Shown piece after piece: positions 56,276 through 64,000 of a DNA stretch of 64,000 nt (its first letter is position 1; the number at the start of each line of letters is the position of its first letter). The stretch comes from an uncultured Pseudodesulfovibrio sp. (lineage in GTDB: Bacteria > Desulfobacterota > Desulfovibrionia > Desulfovibrionales > Desulfovibrionaceae), in contig NZ_OY760059.1 in the NCBI RefSeq assembly GCF_963662885.1, positions 1,178,001-1,242,000 on the forward strand, in the 5' to 3' direction. Position numbers and translations under genes: made by a program. A model generated the notes under the pieces. That model saw only the letters and a program-made list of their open reading frames with translations. It searched no databases and was not told where the DNA came from.

Positions 56276-57682
56276 ATGAATCGGCCATTTTTTTACGCCG
56301 CCCCGCTGCTCGCCGTAGTGCTTTTTCTCCTTGCCCCTCTTGCCGACGCTCACGCCGCCGGTTCGGTTCTGGCCGTATATAATTCCGGCCAGGCCCAGGT
56401 GACCGAGTCCCGTGTTGTGACCCTGCCCCAGGGGGCCGCGGCCGTAGTCTTTACCGATATCCCGACGACCATCGACGCCTCGTCCATCCGGGCAACGGCC
56501 CCGGACATGACCGTCGAGGACATCCAGTATGCCTACAAGCCCATTACGGCCGGGAACCTTCTCGACGCCTATCTGGGCAAGGAACTGTCCGTGATCCTGC
56601 CCGATCCGTCTGATGCCAACGCGCGCATCCTGCGCAAGGCCAAGCTGCTCGCCAATGCGGACCGGCCCATATTCGCCATGGGCAAGGAGGTCTATGTCGG
56701 TTCCTACGAGGCCCTGCTGTTGCCCGAAATGCCCAAGGGGCTTGATGCCGAACCGACATTGACCCTGACCACGAGAAGCTCGGTTGCCGGGCGCAAGAAT
56801 GTGGCCTTGAGTTACCTAATGGGGGGGCTGTCCTGGAGCGCCGACTACAATCTGACGGTGACCCAGTCCGGCAAGGCCGCCGACCTGGACGCGTGGGCCA
56901 CCGTGGACAACCGGTCCGATCACGCCTTCTCCGGCGCGGACCTGCGACTGGTGGCCGGGGACGTGCAGCGCGCCGCAGCGCCCAAGATGCTCATGCGGGC
57001 CAATGCCGTGATGGCCGAGGGAATGGCCATGGATTCGGCTCCGGCCCCTGCCTCCGAGGAAGCCTTTTCCCAGTACCATGTCTATGATCCGGGCCGTTAC
57101 GTCTCCATCCCGGCATCCGGTTCCAAGCAGGTTGGGCTGTTCTCGTCCGCGAACATTCCGGTCAAGACCGAATTGTCCAGCCGTTTCCGCAGCACGCCGA
57201 ATCAGCGCGCGGGCAAGATCTCCCAGAGCGTGGAATCGGCCCTGTTGATCACCAACACCAAGGAAAACAACCTGGGCAAGCCCATGCCCGCAGGCATTGT
57301 CCGCGTGTTCATGCCCGATTCCGGTGGAACCAAGCTGCTGGCGGGCGAGGCCCACATCGGCCATGTCGCCGAGGGAGAGGACGTTCGCCTGGTTATCGGC
57401 CGGTCCTTTGACGTGAACGTGGAGCGCGTGCAGACGAGCTTCCAGCGTATAGGCAAAAATGCGGCCGAGGTCGGCTGGCGGATTACCGTGCGAAACGGCT
57501 CTGCCGAGTCCAAGGACATCAAACTGATGGACGCCATGTCCGGCCAGTGGACCGTGCTCAACGCGGACACCCCCTACATGGCAAAGGACGCCGGGACCAT
57601 TGAATTTGATCTGAAGGGCGTGGCTCCCTCCGCAGGAAAGGAAGGGAAGGTGATCAATTACACCGTACGTTTCGAATATTAA
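56276..57682 (+). CDS. DUF4139-domain exported protein
   Basis: A 468-aa protein with a signal peptide (LLAVVLFLLAPLADAHAAG) and the DUF4139 pattern: an N-terminal beta domain (VLAVYNSGQAQVTESRVVTLPQGAAAVVFTDIPTTIDASSIRATAP), LSYLMGGLSWSADYNLTV, and a C-terminal immunoglobulin-like part (VGWRITVRNGSAESKDIKLMDAM). Function unknown; periplasmic or surface. GGAGG precedes the ATG. The next gene starts 13 bp later, so it probably leads the operon to the GH65 enzyme. Confidence 0.85.
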   Translation: MNRPFFYAAPLLAVVLFLLAPLADAHAAGSVLAVYNSGQAQVTESRVVTLPQGAAAVVFTDIPTTIDASSIRATAPDMTVEDIQYAYKPITAGNLLDAYLGKELSVILPDPSDANARILRKAKLLANADRPIFAMGKEVYVGSYEALLLPEMPKGLDAEPTLTLTTRSSVAGRKNVALSYLMGGLSWSADYNLTVTQSGKAADLDAWATVDNRSDHAFSGADLRLVAGDVQRAAAPKMLMRANAVMAEGMAMDSAPAPASEEAFSQYHVYDPGRYVSIPASGSKQVGLFSSANIPVKTELSSRFRSTPNQRAGKISQSVESALLITNTKENNLGKPMPAGIVRVFMPDSGGTKLLAGEAHIGHVAEGEDVRLVIGRSFDVNVERVQTSFQRIGKNAAEVGWRITVRNGSAESKDIKLMDAMSGQWTVLNADTPYMAKDAGTIEFDLKGVAPSAGKEGKVINYTVRFEY

Positions 57683-57695
57683 TCAAGGAGGGCCG

Positions 57696-58892
57696 ATGGC
57701 CGGTATCGATCGGGTTGAACTGAAGACATTGAAGGATTTCTACGCGCTCATGGCCGCTTCCCGGAATCTCCGGAAGCGCGCCGTGGCCGCGGTTCTGAAC
57801 GGGGAAACCCTCGATCCGGACATCCCGGCCTCCCTGGCCAATCTGCTGGAATCGCTTGAGGCCGTGCCCGAGGAAGAGGGTGGCAAACGATTGCGACTGG
57901 GGGGCGGCCGGACCATCTTTCTGGATATGGCCTATGAGATGGACGAGACACGCAAGGATCTCTTCTATCTGGAGGAGGGTGAGGACACCTTCCTCGAGAT
58001 GCTCGCCGACTTTCATCCGGGCTTCGACGAGTACGTGGACAGCGGCAAGGAGCTGTTACGCACGGTCGATCTGGACACCCTGGTCACGGATCGCGACGGT
58101 ACGGTCAACAATTACTGCGCCCGATACCTGACCTCCATCCAGTCCATATACAATGCCGTCTTTCTGACCCGCTTCGCGCGCACCCATGTGCGCAAGCCGG
58201 TCGTTCTGACTTCCGCTCCCCTCGACGGCCTGATCGAGATATCGGTCAACCCGGACGGCGAGTTCTTCTATGCCGCGTCCAAGGGACGCGAATGCCTGGA
58301 CCGTGACGGCAGGATCCGCCGGTTGGACATCTCCCCGGAAAAACAGGCGGCCATGGACGCTCTCAATTCGCGCCTGAGCGACCTTACCGGCCGCCCCGAA
58401 TACGAAAAATTCACGCTCATAGGCTCAGGCCTACAGTTCAAATTCGGCCAGTCCACCGTGGCCCGACAGGACATCGGCGGTTCCATCGACAAGACCGAAT
58501 CCGAGGCTTTCCTGGCAACGCTTGAAGCCCTTGTGGCCGAGCTGGACCCGGATGAGCGCAATTTCCGCATCGAGGATACCGGCCTGGACGTGGAAATCAT
58601 CCTGACCGTGGAGGCCGAGGGCGAAGGGCTCAAGGATTTCGACAAGGGCGACGGCGTGAAGTTCCTGGACAAGGAACTCGGATTGGGCCTGGCCAACGGT
58701 GTCGGGCTGATCTGCGGCGACACCGGTTCGGACGTGCCCATGCTTGAGGCCGCATTGAGCGTGTCCCCGCAAACGCGCGCTATTTTCGTTACCCGCAAGC
58801 AGGAATTGGCCCAGCGGGTAACCGGGCTGACTGGCGCGGCGCTTATCGTGCCCGAGCCTGACATGCTCGTGACCATTCTGGGTACCCTGTGA
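57696..58892 (+). CDS. HAD-family phosphatase, trehalose-6-phosphate-phosphatase-like
   Basis: A 398-aa soluble protein with HAD motif I as TDRDGT (D132, D134), a Ser/Thr motif in PVVLTSAPLDG, a Lys in the KFTLIGSGLQFKFGQ region and motif IV GDTGSDVPMLEAA. The Cof/T6PP-type order suggests dephosphorylation of a sugar phosphate such as trehalose-6-phosphate or a related disaccharide phosphate; no synthase (OtsA-type) gene is adjacent. An N-terminal ~120-residue extension is unassigned. It precedes the GH65 gene by 38 bp. Confidence 0.72.
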   Translation: MAGIDRVELKTLKDFYALMAASRNLRKRAVAAVLNGETLDPDIPASLANLLESLEAVPEEEGGKRLRLGGGRTIFLDMAYEMDETRKDLFYLEEGEDTFLEMLADFHPGFDEYVDSGKELLRTVDLDTLVTDRDGTVNNYCARYLTSIQSIYNAVFLTRFARTHVRKPVVLTSAPLDGLIEISVNPDGEFFYAASKGRECLDRDGRIRRLDISPEKQAAMDALNSRLSDLTGRPEYEKFTLIGSGLQFKFGQSTVARQDIGGSIDKTESEAFLATLEALVAELDPDERNFRIEDTGLDVEIILTVEAEGEGLKDFDKGDGVKFLDKELGLGLANGVGLICGDTGSDVPMLEAALSVSPQTRAIFVTRKQELAQRVTGLTGAALIVPEPDMLVTILGTL

Positions 58893-58930
58893 CCCGGACA
58901 CCGGAGAATCAACATTCAAAGGAGTGATCC

Positions 58931-61900
58931 GTGGCAGCAATCACACTCAAGGGCGTCGTTTTCGATCTGGACGGCGTCATCACCCGGACAGCAAAGGTGC
59001 ACGCCCAGGCGTGGGAAGCCTCTTTCAATGAATTCCTCAAACATCATGCCGATGAGACGAACACCCCGTTCGAGCCCTTTGACCGCACCAGCGACTACCA
59101 GAACTACGTGGACGGCAAGCCGCGTTTCGAGGGTGTCCTCAGTTTCCTCAAATCCCGGAACATCCGCCTCGACCCCGGTACCCCGGAAGACGAACCGGGT
59201 TTCGACACGGTTTGCGCCATCGGCAACAAGAAGAACGCGCTCTTTCAGGAAATCCTCAAGGAGCAGGGGCCCGAGGTCTTCGACACCTCCGTGGCCCTGG
59301 TCAAGGACCTCAAGCGAAACGGCGTGCTCGTGGCCCTGGCCACGTCCAGCCGCAACGGCATGCTTGTCCTGGAAATGGCCGGGCTGACCGATCTGTTCGA
59401 CGCCTTTGTCGACGGTATGGTCTCGGCAGAGCTGGACCTCAAGGGAAAGCCCGATCCGGATATCTTCGTCGCCGCAGCGGAAAAGATGGGCATCACCCCG
59501 GGCGAATGCGTGGTGGTGGAGGACGCCCTGTCCGGCGTTCAGGCCGGTTGCGCGGGCAATTTCGGGCTGACGCTCGGCGTGGCCCGGAACATCGGCGGCG
59601 AGATGCTCAAACGGTTTGGCGCCGACATGGTCGTATCCGACCTGGGCGAAATTACCGTGGATGACCTCATGGAATGGTTCGAGTCGGGCATGGCCACCGA
59701 CGAGTGGTACCTGACCTACCACGGCTTCGAGCCCGGCGACGAGAAGCTGCGCGAGACCCTGACCTGCGTGGGCAACGGCTATCTCGGCTCGCGCGGTGCC
59801 TACGAATGCGAGTGCTCCTCCTATTATTTCTATCCCGGCACCTACATTTCCGGCATTTTCAACAAGACTCCCAGCGATGTGGAGGGGCGCGAGATCTGGA
59901 ACAACGATCTGGTCAACTGCCCCAACTGGCTGCCCGTATCCGTCAAGATCGGCAACGGTGAGTTCGTCTCGCCCCTATCCATGGAGATACTCAGTTATTC
60001 GCATCGGCTGAACATGCGCGAAGGCGTTATGGAGCGCCATATGGTGGTTCGTGACGCGGTGGGACGCATCAACCGCATCTCTTCGCGGCGGGTGGCGTCC
60101 ATGGCCGATCCACACCTGCTGGCCCTGCAGTTCGACTTCACTCCGCTGAACTACTCGGCCAAGTTGACCTTCCGTTCCTCGCTGGACGGCAACGTCAGCA
60201 ACGAGGGCGTGGCCCGCTACTCCAGCCTGAATACCCACCACCTGAACCGGGTGGGCGGTGGCAAGGACGGGCAAGGCATCTACCTGCACGTGGAGACCTC
60301 GCATTCGCGTTACCAGATCGTCATGGCCGCCAAGACCCGCATGCTCGAGGACGGCAAGCCCTTCGAAGTCCGCAAGAAAGTGGTTCAGGACCGGTCCATG
60401 GTGTCCGAGGAGATCTGTGTCCAGGTCCGTGAAAATCACTGCTATGGCCTGGAGAAATTCGTCTATGTGCACACCTCGCTCGACCGTGAACCGGGCGATC
60501 TACGCGAGATGTGTCTGGACGGCCTCAAGTCCGTGAAGACCTTCAAGGGTGTCCACGGTCCGCACGCAAAGTCCTGGAAGGGGCTGTGGCAGAAGGCCGA
60601 CATCCGGGTCAAGGGCGACCGCTTTGTCCAGCGGGTTCTCCGGCTGCATGTTTACCACCTGCTGGTCACGGCCAGCCCGCACAACGCGGGCCGTGACGCG
60701 GGCATGCCCGCCCGGGGACTTTCCGGCGAGGCTTACCGGGGCCACATCTTCTGGGATGAGGTCTACATCCAGCCCTTCTTTGACGCCAACTTCCCGGACA
60801 TCTCCAAGGCGCTGTTGATGTACCGCTACAACCGGCTCGACGCGGCCCGCGAATACGCCCGCGAAAACGGCTATGAGGGGGCCATGTTCCCCTGGCAGAC
60901 CGCGGACGACGGCAGCGAGGAGACCCAGGAGGTTCACTACAATCCCGAATCCAAGTCCTGGGGCCCGGACCTGTCCCGCCGCCAGCGGCACGTATCCATC
61001 GCGGTCTTTGTCAACGCCTGGCGCTACGTGTCGTGGACCGGCGACCAGACGTTCCTGCGCGAGCACGGCGCGGAACTGATGCTCGACATAGCCCGGTTCT
61101 GGGGCAACATCGCCACCTACGATGAAGGCAGTGGAAAGTACCATATCGACGGTGTCATGGGGCCGGACGAGTTCCACGAGAAGCTGCCCGGCGCGACCGA
61201 ACCCGGTGTGCGGGACAATGCCTACACCAATATCATGGTCGTATGGCTCCTTGAGAAAGCCCTGTTCATCCTCGAAGCCCTGCCGCCCAAGGTCAAAAAA
61301 CAGGTCGCCGCGCACATCGGTCTGACGGATCAGGAGATCGAAAAGTGGCGTGACATGACCACGAAACTCAACGTGATCGTGACCGATGACGGCATCATCA
61401 GCCAATTCGACGGCTATATGGACCTGCCCGAGCTGGATTGGGATTCCTACCGCCAGCGGTTCTATTCCATCCACCGCATGGACCGCATCCTCAAGGCCGA
61501 GGGTGACTCGCCGGACAACTACAAGGTCGCCAAGCAGGCCGACACGTTGATGACCTGGTATATTCTCGAACCCGACGAGGTGGCCCGCATCCTGCGCAAG
61601 CTTGGCCATGAGGTCCCGGACCCGATCAAGCTGCTCAAGGACAACTACGACTTCTACGAGAAGCGGACCAGCCACGGCTCCACCTTGTCCAAAGTGGTTC
61701 ACGCGGTCATTGCCAAGTACATCTATACGAGCAACGTTGCCTGGGATTGGTTCATGGAGGCCATGGATTCGGATATCCATGACACTCAGGGCGGGACCAC
61801 CGTGGAAGGCATCCACACCGGCGTCATGGCCGGGACCCTGGAGGTCATCAAACAGGACTTCGCCGGGCTCAACCTGTCTTCCACGCCCATGAAGGTGGAC

Positions 61901-62101
61901 CCGGATCCGCCTGCGCACTGGGGCGAGATGCGTCTGTCCTTCCTGTGGCGTTCCATCTGGTTCGACCTCGTCATCGAGCAGGACCGGGTGAACATGACCG
62001 CATTCCACCAGGGCGACAAGGTCGTGCCCGTGGAAATATTCGGCAAGACCTACGAACTCAAACCCGGCAAGACGGTCGAGGCCAGACGGCCCGGGGAGTA
62101 G
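58931..62101 (+). CDS. Fusion of beta-phosphoglucomutase-like HAD domain and GH65 disaccharide phosphorylase
   Basis: A 1056-aa cytoplasmic enzyme. Residues about 1-245 form a HAD domain of the beta-phosphoglucomutase type (VVFDLDGV with D12 and D14; LATSSRNGML; KGKPDPDIFVAAAEKMGI; VVEDALSGVQAG). Residues about 255-1050 form a GH65 domain (WYLTYHGFEPGDEKLRETLTCVGNGYLGSRGAYE, RGHIFWDEVYIQP) with the general acid Glu747 in GVMGPDEFHEK. GH65 enzymes phosphorolyse trehalose, maltose or kojibiose to beta-glucose-1-phosphate, which the HAD domain could isomerise to glucose-6-phosphate. GTG start with AAAGGAG ahead. Confidence 0.88.
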   Translation: MAAITLKGVVFDLDGVITRTAKVHAQAWEASFNEFLKHHADETNTPFEPFDRTSDYQNYVDGKPRFEGVLSFLKSRNIRLDPGTPEDEPGFDTVCAIGNKKNALFQEILKEQGPEVFDTSVALVKDLKRNGVLVALATSSRNGMLVLEMAGLTDLFDAFVDGMVSAELDLKGKPDPDIFVAAAEKMGITPGECVVVEDALSGVQAGCAGNFGLTLGVARNIGGEMLKRFGADMVVSDLGEITVDDLMEWFESGMATDEWYLTYHGFEPGDEKLRETLTCVGNGYLGSRGAYECECSSYYFYPGTYISGIFNKTPSDVEGREIWNNDLVNCPNWLPVSVKIGNGEFVSPLSMEILSYSHRLNMREGVMERHMVVRDAVGRINRISSRRVASMADPHLLALQFDFTPLNYSAKLTFRSSLDGNVSNEGVARYSSLNTHHLNRVGGGKDGQGIYLHVETSHSRYQIVMAAKTRMLEDGKPFEVRKKVVQDRSMVSEEICVQVRENHCYGLEKFVYVHTSLDREPGDLREMCLDGLKSVKTFKGVHGPHAKSWKGLWQKADIRVKGDRFVQRVLRLHVYHLLVTASPHNAGRDAGMPARGLSGEAYRGHIFWDEVYIQPFFDANFPDISKALLMYRYNRLDAAREYARENGYEGAMFPWQTADDGSEETQEVHYNPESKSWGPDLSRRQRHVSIAVFVNAWRYVSWTGDQTFLREHGAELMLDIARFWGNIATYDEGSGKYHIDGVMGPDEFHEKLPGATEPGVRDNAYTNIMVVWLLEKALFILEALPPKVKKQVAAHIGLTDQEIEKWRDMTTKLNVIVTDDGIISQFDGYMDLPELDWDSYRQRFYSIHRMDRILKAEGDSPDNYKVAKQADTLMTWYILEPDEVARILRKLGHEVPDPIKLLKDNYDFYEKRTSHGSTLSKVVHAVIAKYIYTSNVAWDWFMEAMDSDIHDTQGGTTVEGIHTGVMAGTLEVIKQDFAGLNLSSTPMKVDPDPPAHWGEMRLSFLWRSIWFDLVIEQDRVNMTAFHQGDKVVPVEIFGKTYELKPGKTVEARRPGE

Positions 62102-62387
62102 CGGGGAGGAGGCACGGAGCGTGTCTTCACTCGGTCTGAGGAGAGAGACTCAGGCCAGTCGGGTTCTTCGCCTTCGGGACCGGAACCCGGCTGGCTGTGG
62201 TGGGACGCCGTATTCAATGTCATTGGGTATATGGTCTGTGGAATGTGCAGGTTGCCACCTTTACGGAGCCGTATTGATCGTGGCATGTTTTTTTGCTGTC
62301 ATTCTCGGTGTCGGATCGGGACGGCTTGGAATGCGATTCGAACTTGTTCCCATAAACATAAAGAGTTGAGTGGGTATTCGTGGACCT
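62102..62387. other. 286-bp gap without a convincing gene
   Basis: It holds a GTG-started 82-codon frame (62121-62369) with one hydrophobic stretch and a GGAGG-like sequence ahead. The composition does not look like the surrounding genes, so I do not call it. A GGC..GC pattern at 62281 resembles a sigma-54 promoter but the spacing is 11 rather than 10. Confidence 0.5.
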
Positions 62388-64000
62388 ATGCGCAATAAAA
62401 TAGCGATCATAGTAATTGTCGTACTCATCACCGTCGCTTCACTGCGGATCTTCTCCGCGCAAACCGCTTTTGTTCAGGTTTATGATGAGCCTGCTCATAT
62501 CGCGTGCGGAATGGAGTGGTTGGACAAGGGAACGTATCAGTATGAGTGCCAACACCCGCCTCTGACCCGGATAATGGCCGCGCTCGGCCCTTACATCGCC
62601 GGGAGTACCAGTATGGGAAAATCGGACATGTGGGATGAAGGCAATGCGATCCTTTACTCGGGCAACTACATGGAGACGTTGCAAAGAGCCCGGTTCGGGA
62701 ATCTGCTTTTCTTTCTTATCGCAAGCCTGGGCGTCGCCTGGGTCGCCTGGAGCCTCTTCGGGCCCGCGGAGTCGGTTGCTTCGGTATTCGTGTTCACCAT
62801 GATGCCGTCGATTCTCGGTCATTCGGCTGTGGCCACTACCGATATGGGACCGGCGGCTTTTCTCGCGCCAACCATGCTGATGTTCGTTATCTGGTTGAAT
62901 AAACCATCCATGGTCAATTCCACCCTGCTCGGACTGTTGGTTGCGGGCAGTGTGTTCACGAAATATTCGAATGTCCTTTTTGTCGGGGTCGGGGTAATCG
63001 CCGTGTTGCTTTTATTCCTCCTCAAGGGAAAAAAGTCCGTTCGCAGCGTGCTGCAATCCCTAAGGAGAACGCCTGTCGTTCTCCTCGTTTTTTTTCTGGC
63101 TGCCTGGGCTTGCTTCAGGTTTTCCGTTCGGCCGGTCCTGGGGTTTGAGAAGGAGATGTTCTGGATTGAATATCTCAGCGCCAAGTTCCATGTCTCAAAA
63201 GAGTTCCTGCTGTCCCTGGTATCCATTCCTATCCCCCTCAGCGAATTTGTCAGGGGGCTTGCCGCCGTTGTCAAACATAACGATATCCAGGGGCATATGG
63301 CCTATCTGCTGGGCAAAACCAGCCCGCATGGCTGGTGGTACTATTACCTGGTCGTGCTGGCTGTGAAGATCCCGCTGTCCGCGCTCGCGGCCTATGCGAC
63401 AGGGCTGTTTTTCATGGTGCGGGACACCGTGAACAAAACGAACCGGAAATATTGGTTCCTTACCGTGCTGCCCTTCGTGTTTTTGTTCAGCGCCATGTTC
63501 CTGTCCCATATCAACATAGGTATCAGACATATACTGCCGCTCCTGCCGTTTATAGCCATCACGGCCGGATTTGGGCTGGTCCGTCTTTTCCATCAATCGG
63601 GTCGGGTCGCCCTTCTGGGTGCCGTCCTTGCCGTTTCCCTGGTAGCGACGTCTGTTCTGGCGCATCCCTATTATATTTCCTATTTCAATCTGATCGCCAG
63701 AAAAGAACCCTATCGCTATCTGGTCGATAGTGATTTGGATTGGGGGCAGTACGTTGGGGAGCTGTCGGCCTATCTGAAAGAAAATGAAGTTCCCAGGTTG
63801 TCCATTGCCTACGCCGGAACCGCCGATTTATCCAAACAGGGGCTTCCACCGTATCAAAACATCACCAAAAAGCCTCCGAAGATGGTGGAGGGGTGGTTCG
63901 CCATCAACGCGATCGCCCGTTTTCTGAACCCCAGGTTTACATGGCTGCAGCATTACGAACCGACGGCGGTAATAGAGAATTCATTTTTTGTTTATTATTT
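62388..64000 (+). CDS. GT-C-fold membrane glycosyltransferase, C-terminus cut by window edge
   Basis: The open frame from ATG 62388 runs off the window at more than 535 aa. It has an N-terminal helix, then QVYDEPAHIACGMEWLDKG...CQHPPLTRIMAALGP (the DE/H pattern of the first loop in PMT/ArnT-like GT-C enzymes), many helices, HINIGIRHILPLLPF, and an extracytoplasmic C-terminal part (YPYR-like KEPYRYLVDSDLDWGQY). Such enzymes transfer sugars from polyprenyl-phosphate carriers on the periplasmic side. AT content is higher than in most of the window, perhaps the start of a surface-glycan region. The ribosome site is weak. Confidence 0.75.
   Translation, partial: MRNKIAIIVIVVLITVASLRIFSAQTAFVQVYDEPAHIACGMEWLDKGTYQYECQHPPLTRIMAALGPYIAGSTSMGKSDMWDEGNAILYSGNYMETLQRARFGNLLFFLIASLGVAWVAWSLFGPAESVASVFVFTMMPSILGHSAVATTDMGPAAFLAPTMLMFVIWLNKPSMVNSTLLGLLVAGSVFTKYSNVLFVGVGVIAVLLLFLLKGKKSVRSVLQSLRRTPVVLLVFFLAAWACFRFSVRPVLGFEKEMFWIEYLSAKFHVSKEFLLSLVSIPIPLSEFVRGLAAVVKHNDIQGHMAYLLGKTSPHGWWYYYLVVLAVKIPLSALAAYATGLFFMVRDTVNKTNRKYWFLTVLPFVFLFSAMFLSHINIGIRHILPLLPFIAITAGFGLVRLFHQSGRVALLGAVLAVSLVATSVLAHPYYISYFNLIARKEPYRYLVDSDLDWGQYVGELSAYLKENEVPRLSIAYAGTADLSKQGLPPYQNITKKPPKMVEGWFAINAIARFLNPRFTWLQHYEPTAVIENSFFVYY

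Noticed and set aside
62280..62296. TGGCAT...TTGC resembling a sigma-54 promoter
   Set aside because: The GG and GC doublets are 11 bp apart instead of 10 and the T run makes a chance match likely.
62121..62369. GTG-started 82-codon frame between the GH65 gene and the glycosyltransferase
   Set aside because: It has a hydrophobic stretch and a fair ribosome site but an uneven composition and no similarity I can recognise. Not enough support to call a gene.

Overview
The window is a stretch of a high-GC Gram-negative chromosome. The gene content points to a sulfate-reducing Desulfovibrionaceae (Desulfovibrio or Pseudodesulfovibrio-like). The reasons are a FtsI with a PASTA domain in a mraZ-rsmH-ftsL-ftsI-murE cluster, bacteriohemerythrin, a DsrE-like protein, CbiM/CbiL metal uptake genes behind a NikR-like inverted repeat, LpxK, autotransporters, and palindromic intergenic elements opening with GCCTCCGGCGGCC. 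The taxonomic call is inference; no rRNA is present. Almost all the DNA looks like core chromosome. I see no insertion sequence, prophage or CRISPR array.

Layout. 1-4960 (minus): cell division and wall cluster, with a ladder of seven 10-bp repeats in front of mraZ. 5238-8607: pyruvate kinase, an HD-GYP protein and a sulfotransferase. 8695-14492: CBS protein, DUF3108 protein, two small paralogous proteins, RlmD-type rRNA methylase and two periplasmic binding proteins. 14607-20277: HD protein, CbiM/CbiL, Rrf2 regulator, hemolysin-III-like protein and a pair of YeeE/YedE permease halves. 20382-25517 (minus): sodium symporter with a 33-residue partner, DsrE protein, hemerythrin, DUF1499 protein, tRNA-Pro, AmrS-type radical SAM enzyme and a secreted Thr-tailed protein. 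25669-36728: purM, radical SAM protein, rplM-rpsI, PAP2 protein, alaS, recA, a binding protein and a PP-loop protein. 36732-45225: GAF membrane protein, Ca/Na exchanger, trpS with an upstream attenuator, methyltransferase, phoA, YibE/F, YccF and Bax1-like proteins. 45424-49775: two tandem autotransporters with almost identical beta-barrels. 50188-54776: lpxK, rnr, an S24 repressor-like gene and a 54-residue Cys-rich protein. 55046-62101: GGDEF response regulator, then DUF4139 protein, HAD phosphatase and a HAD-GH65 fusion enzyme. The right edge cuts a GT-C-type membrane glycosyltransferase, and the left edge cuts murE.

The most informative regulatory element is in front of trpS. A 24-codon leader peptide with three consecutive Trp codons is followed by two copies of GCTGTCGGC that compete for one GCCGACGGC, and then by an intrinsic terminator. 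This is the arrangement of ribosome-mediated transcription attenuation on a tRNA synthetase gene. Other regulatory signals are the MraZ boxes, 11-bp periodic repeats before phoA (Pho-box-like), a NikR-like inverted repeat before cbiM, and a shared ACAATTTGT word before the S24 regulator and its small neighbour.

Several genes run off the edges or are very short: murE, the GT-C gene, the 33-residue symporter subunit and the trp leader peptide.
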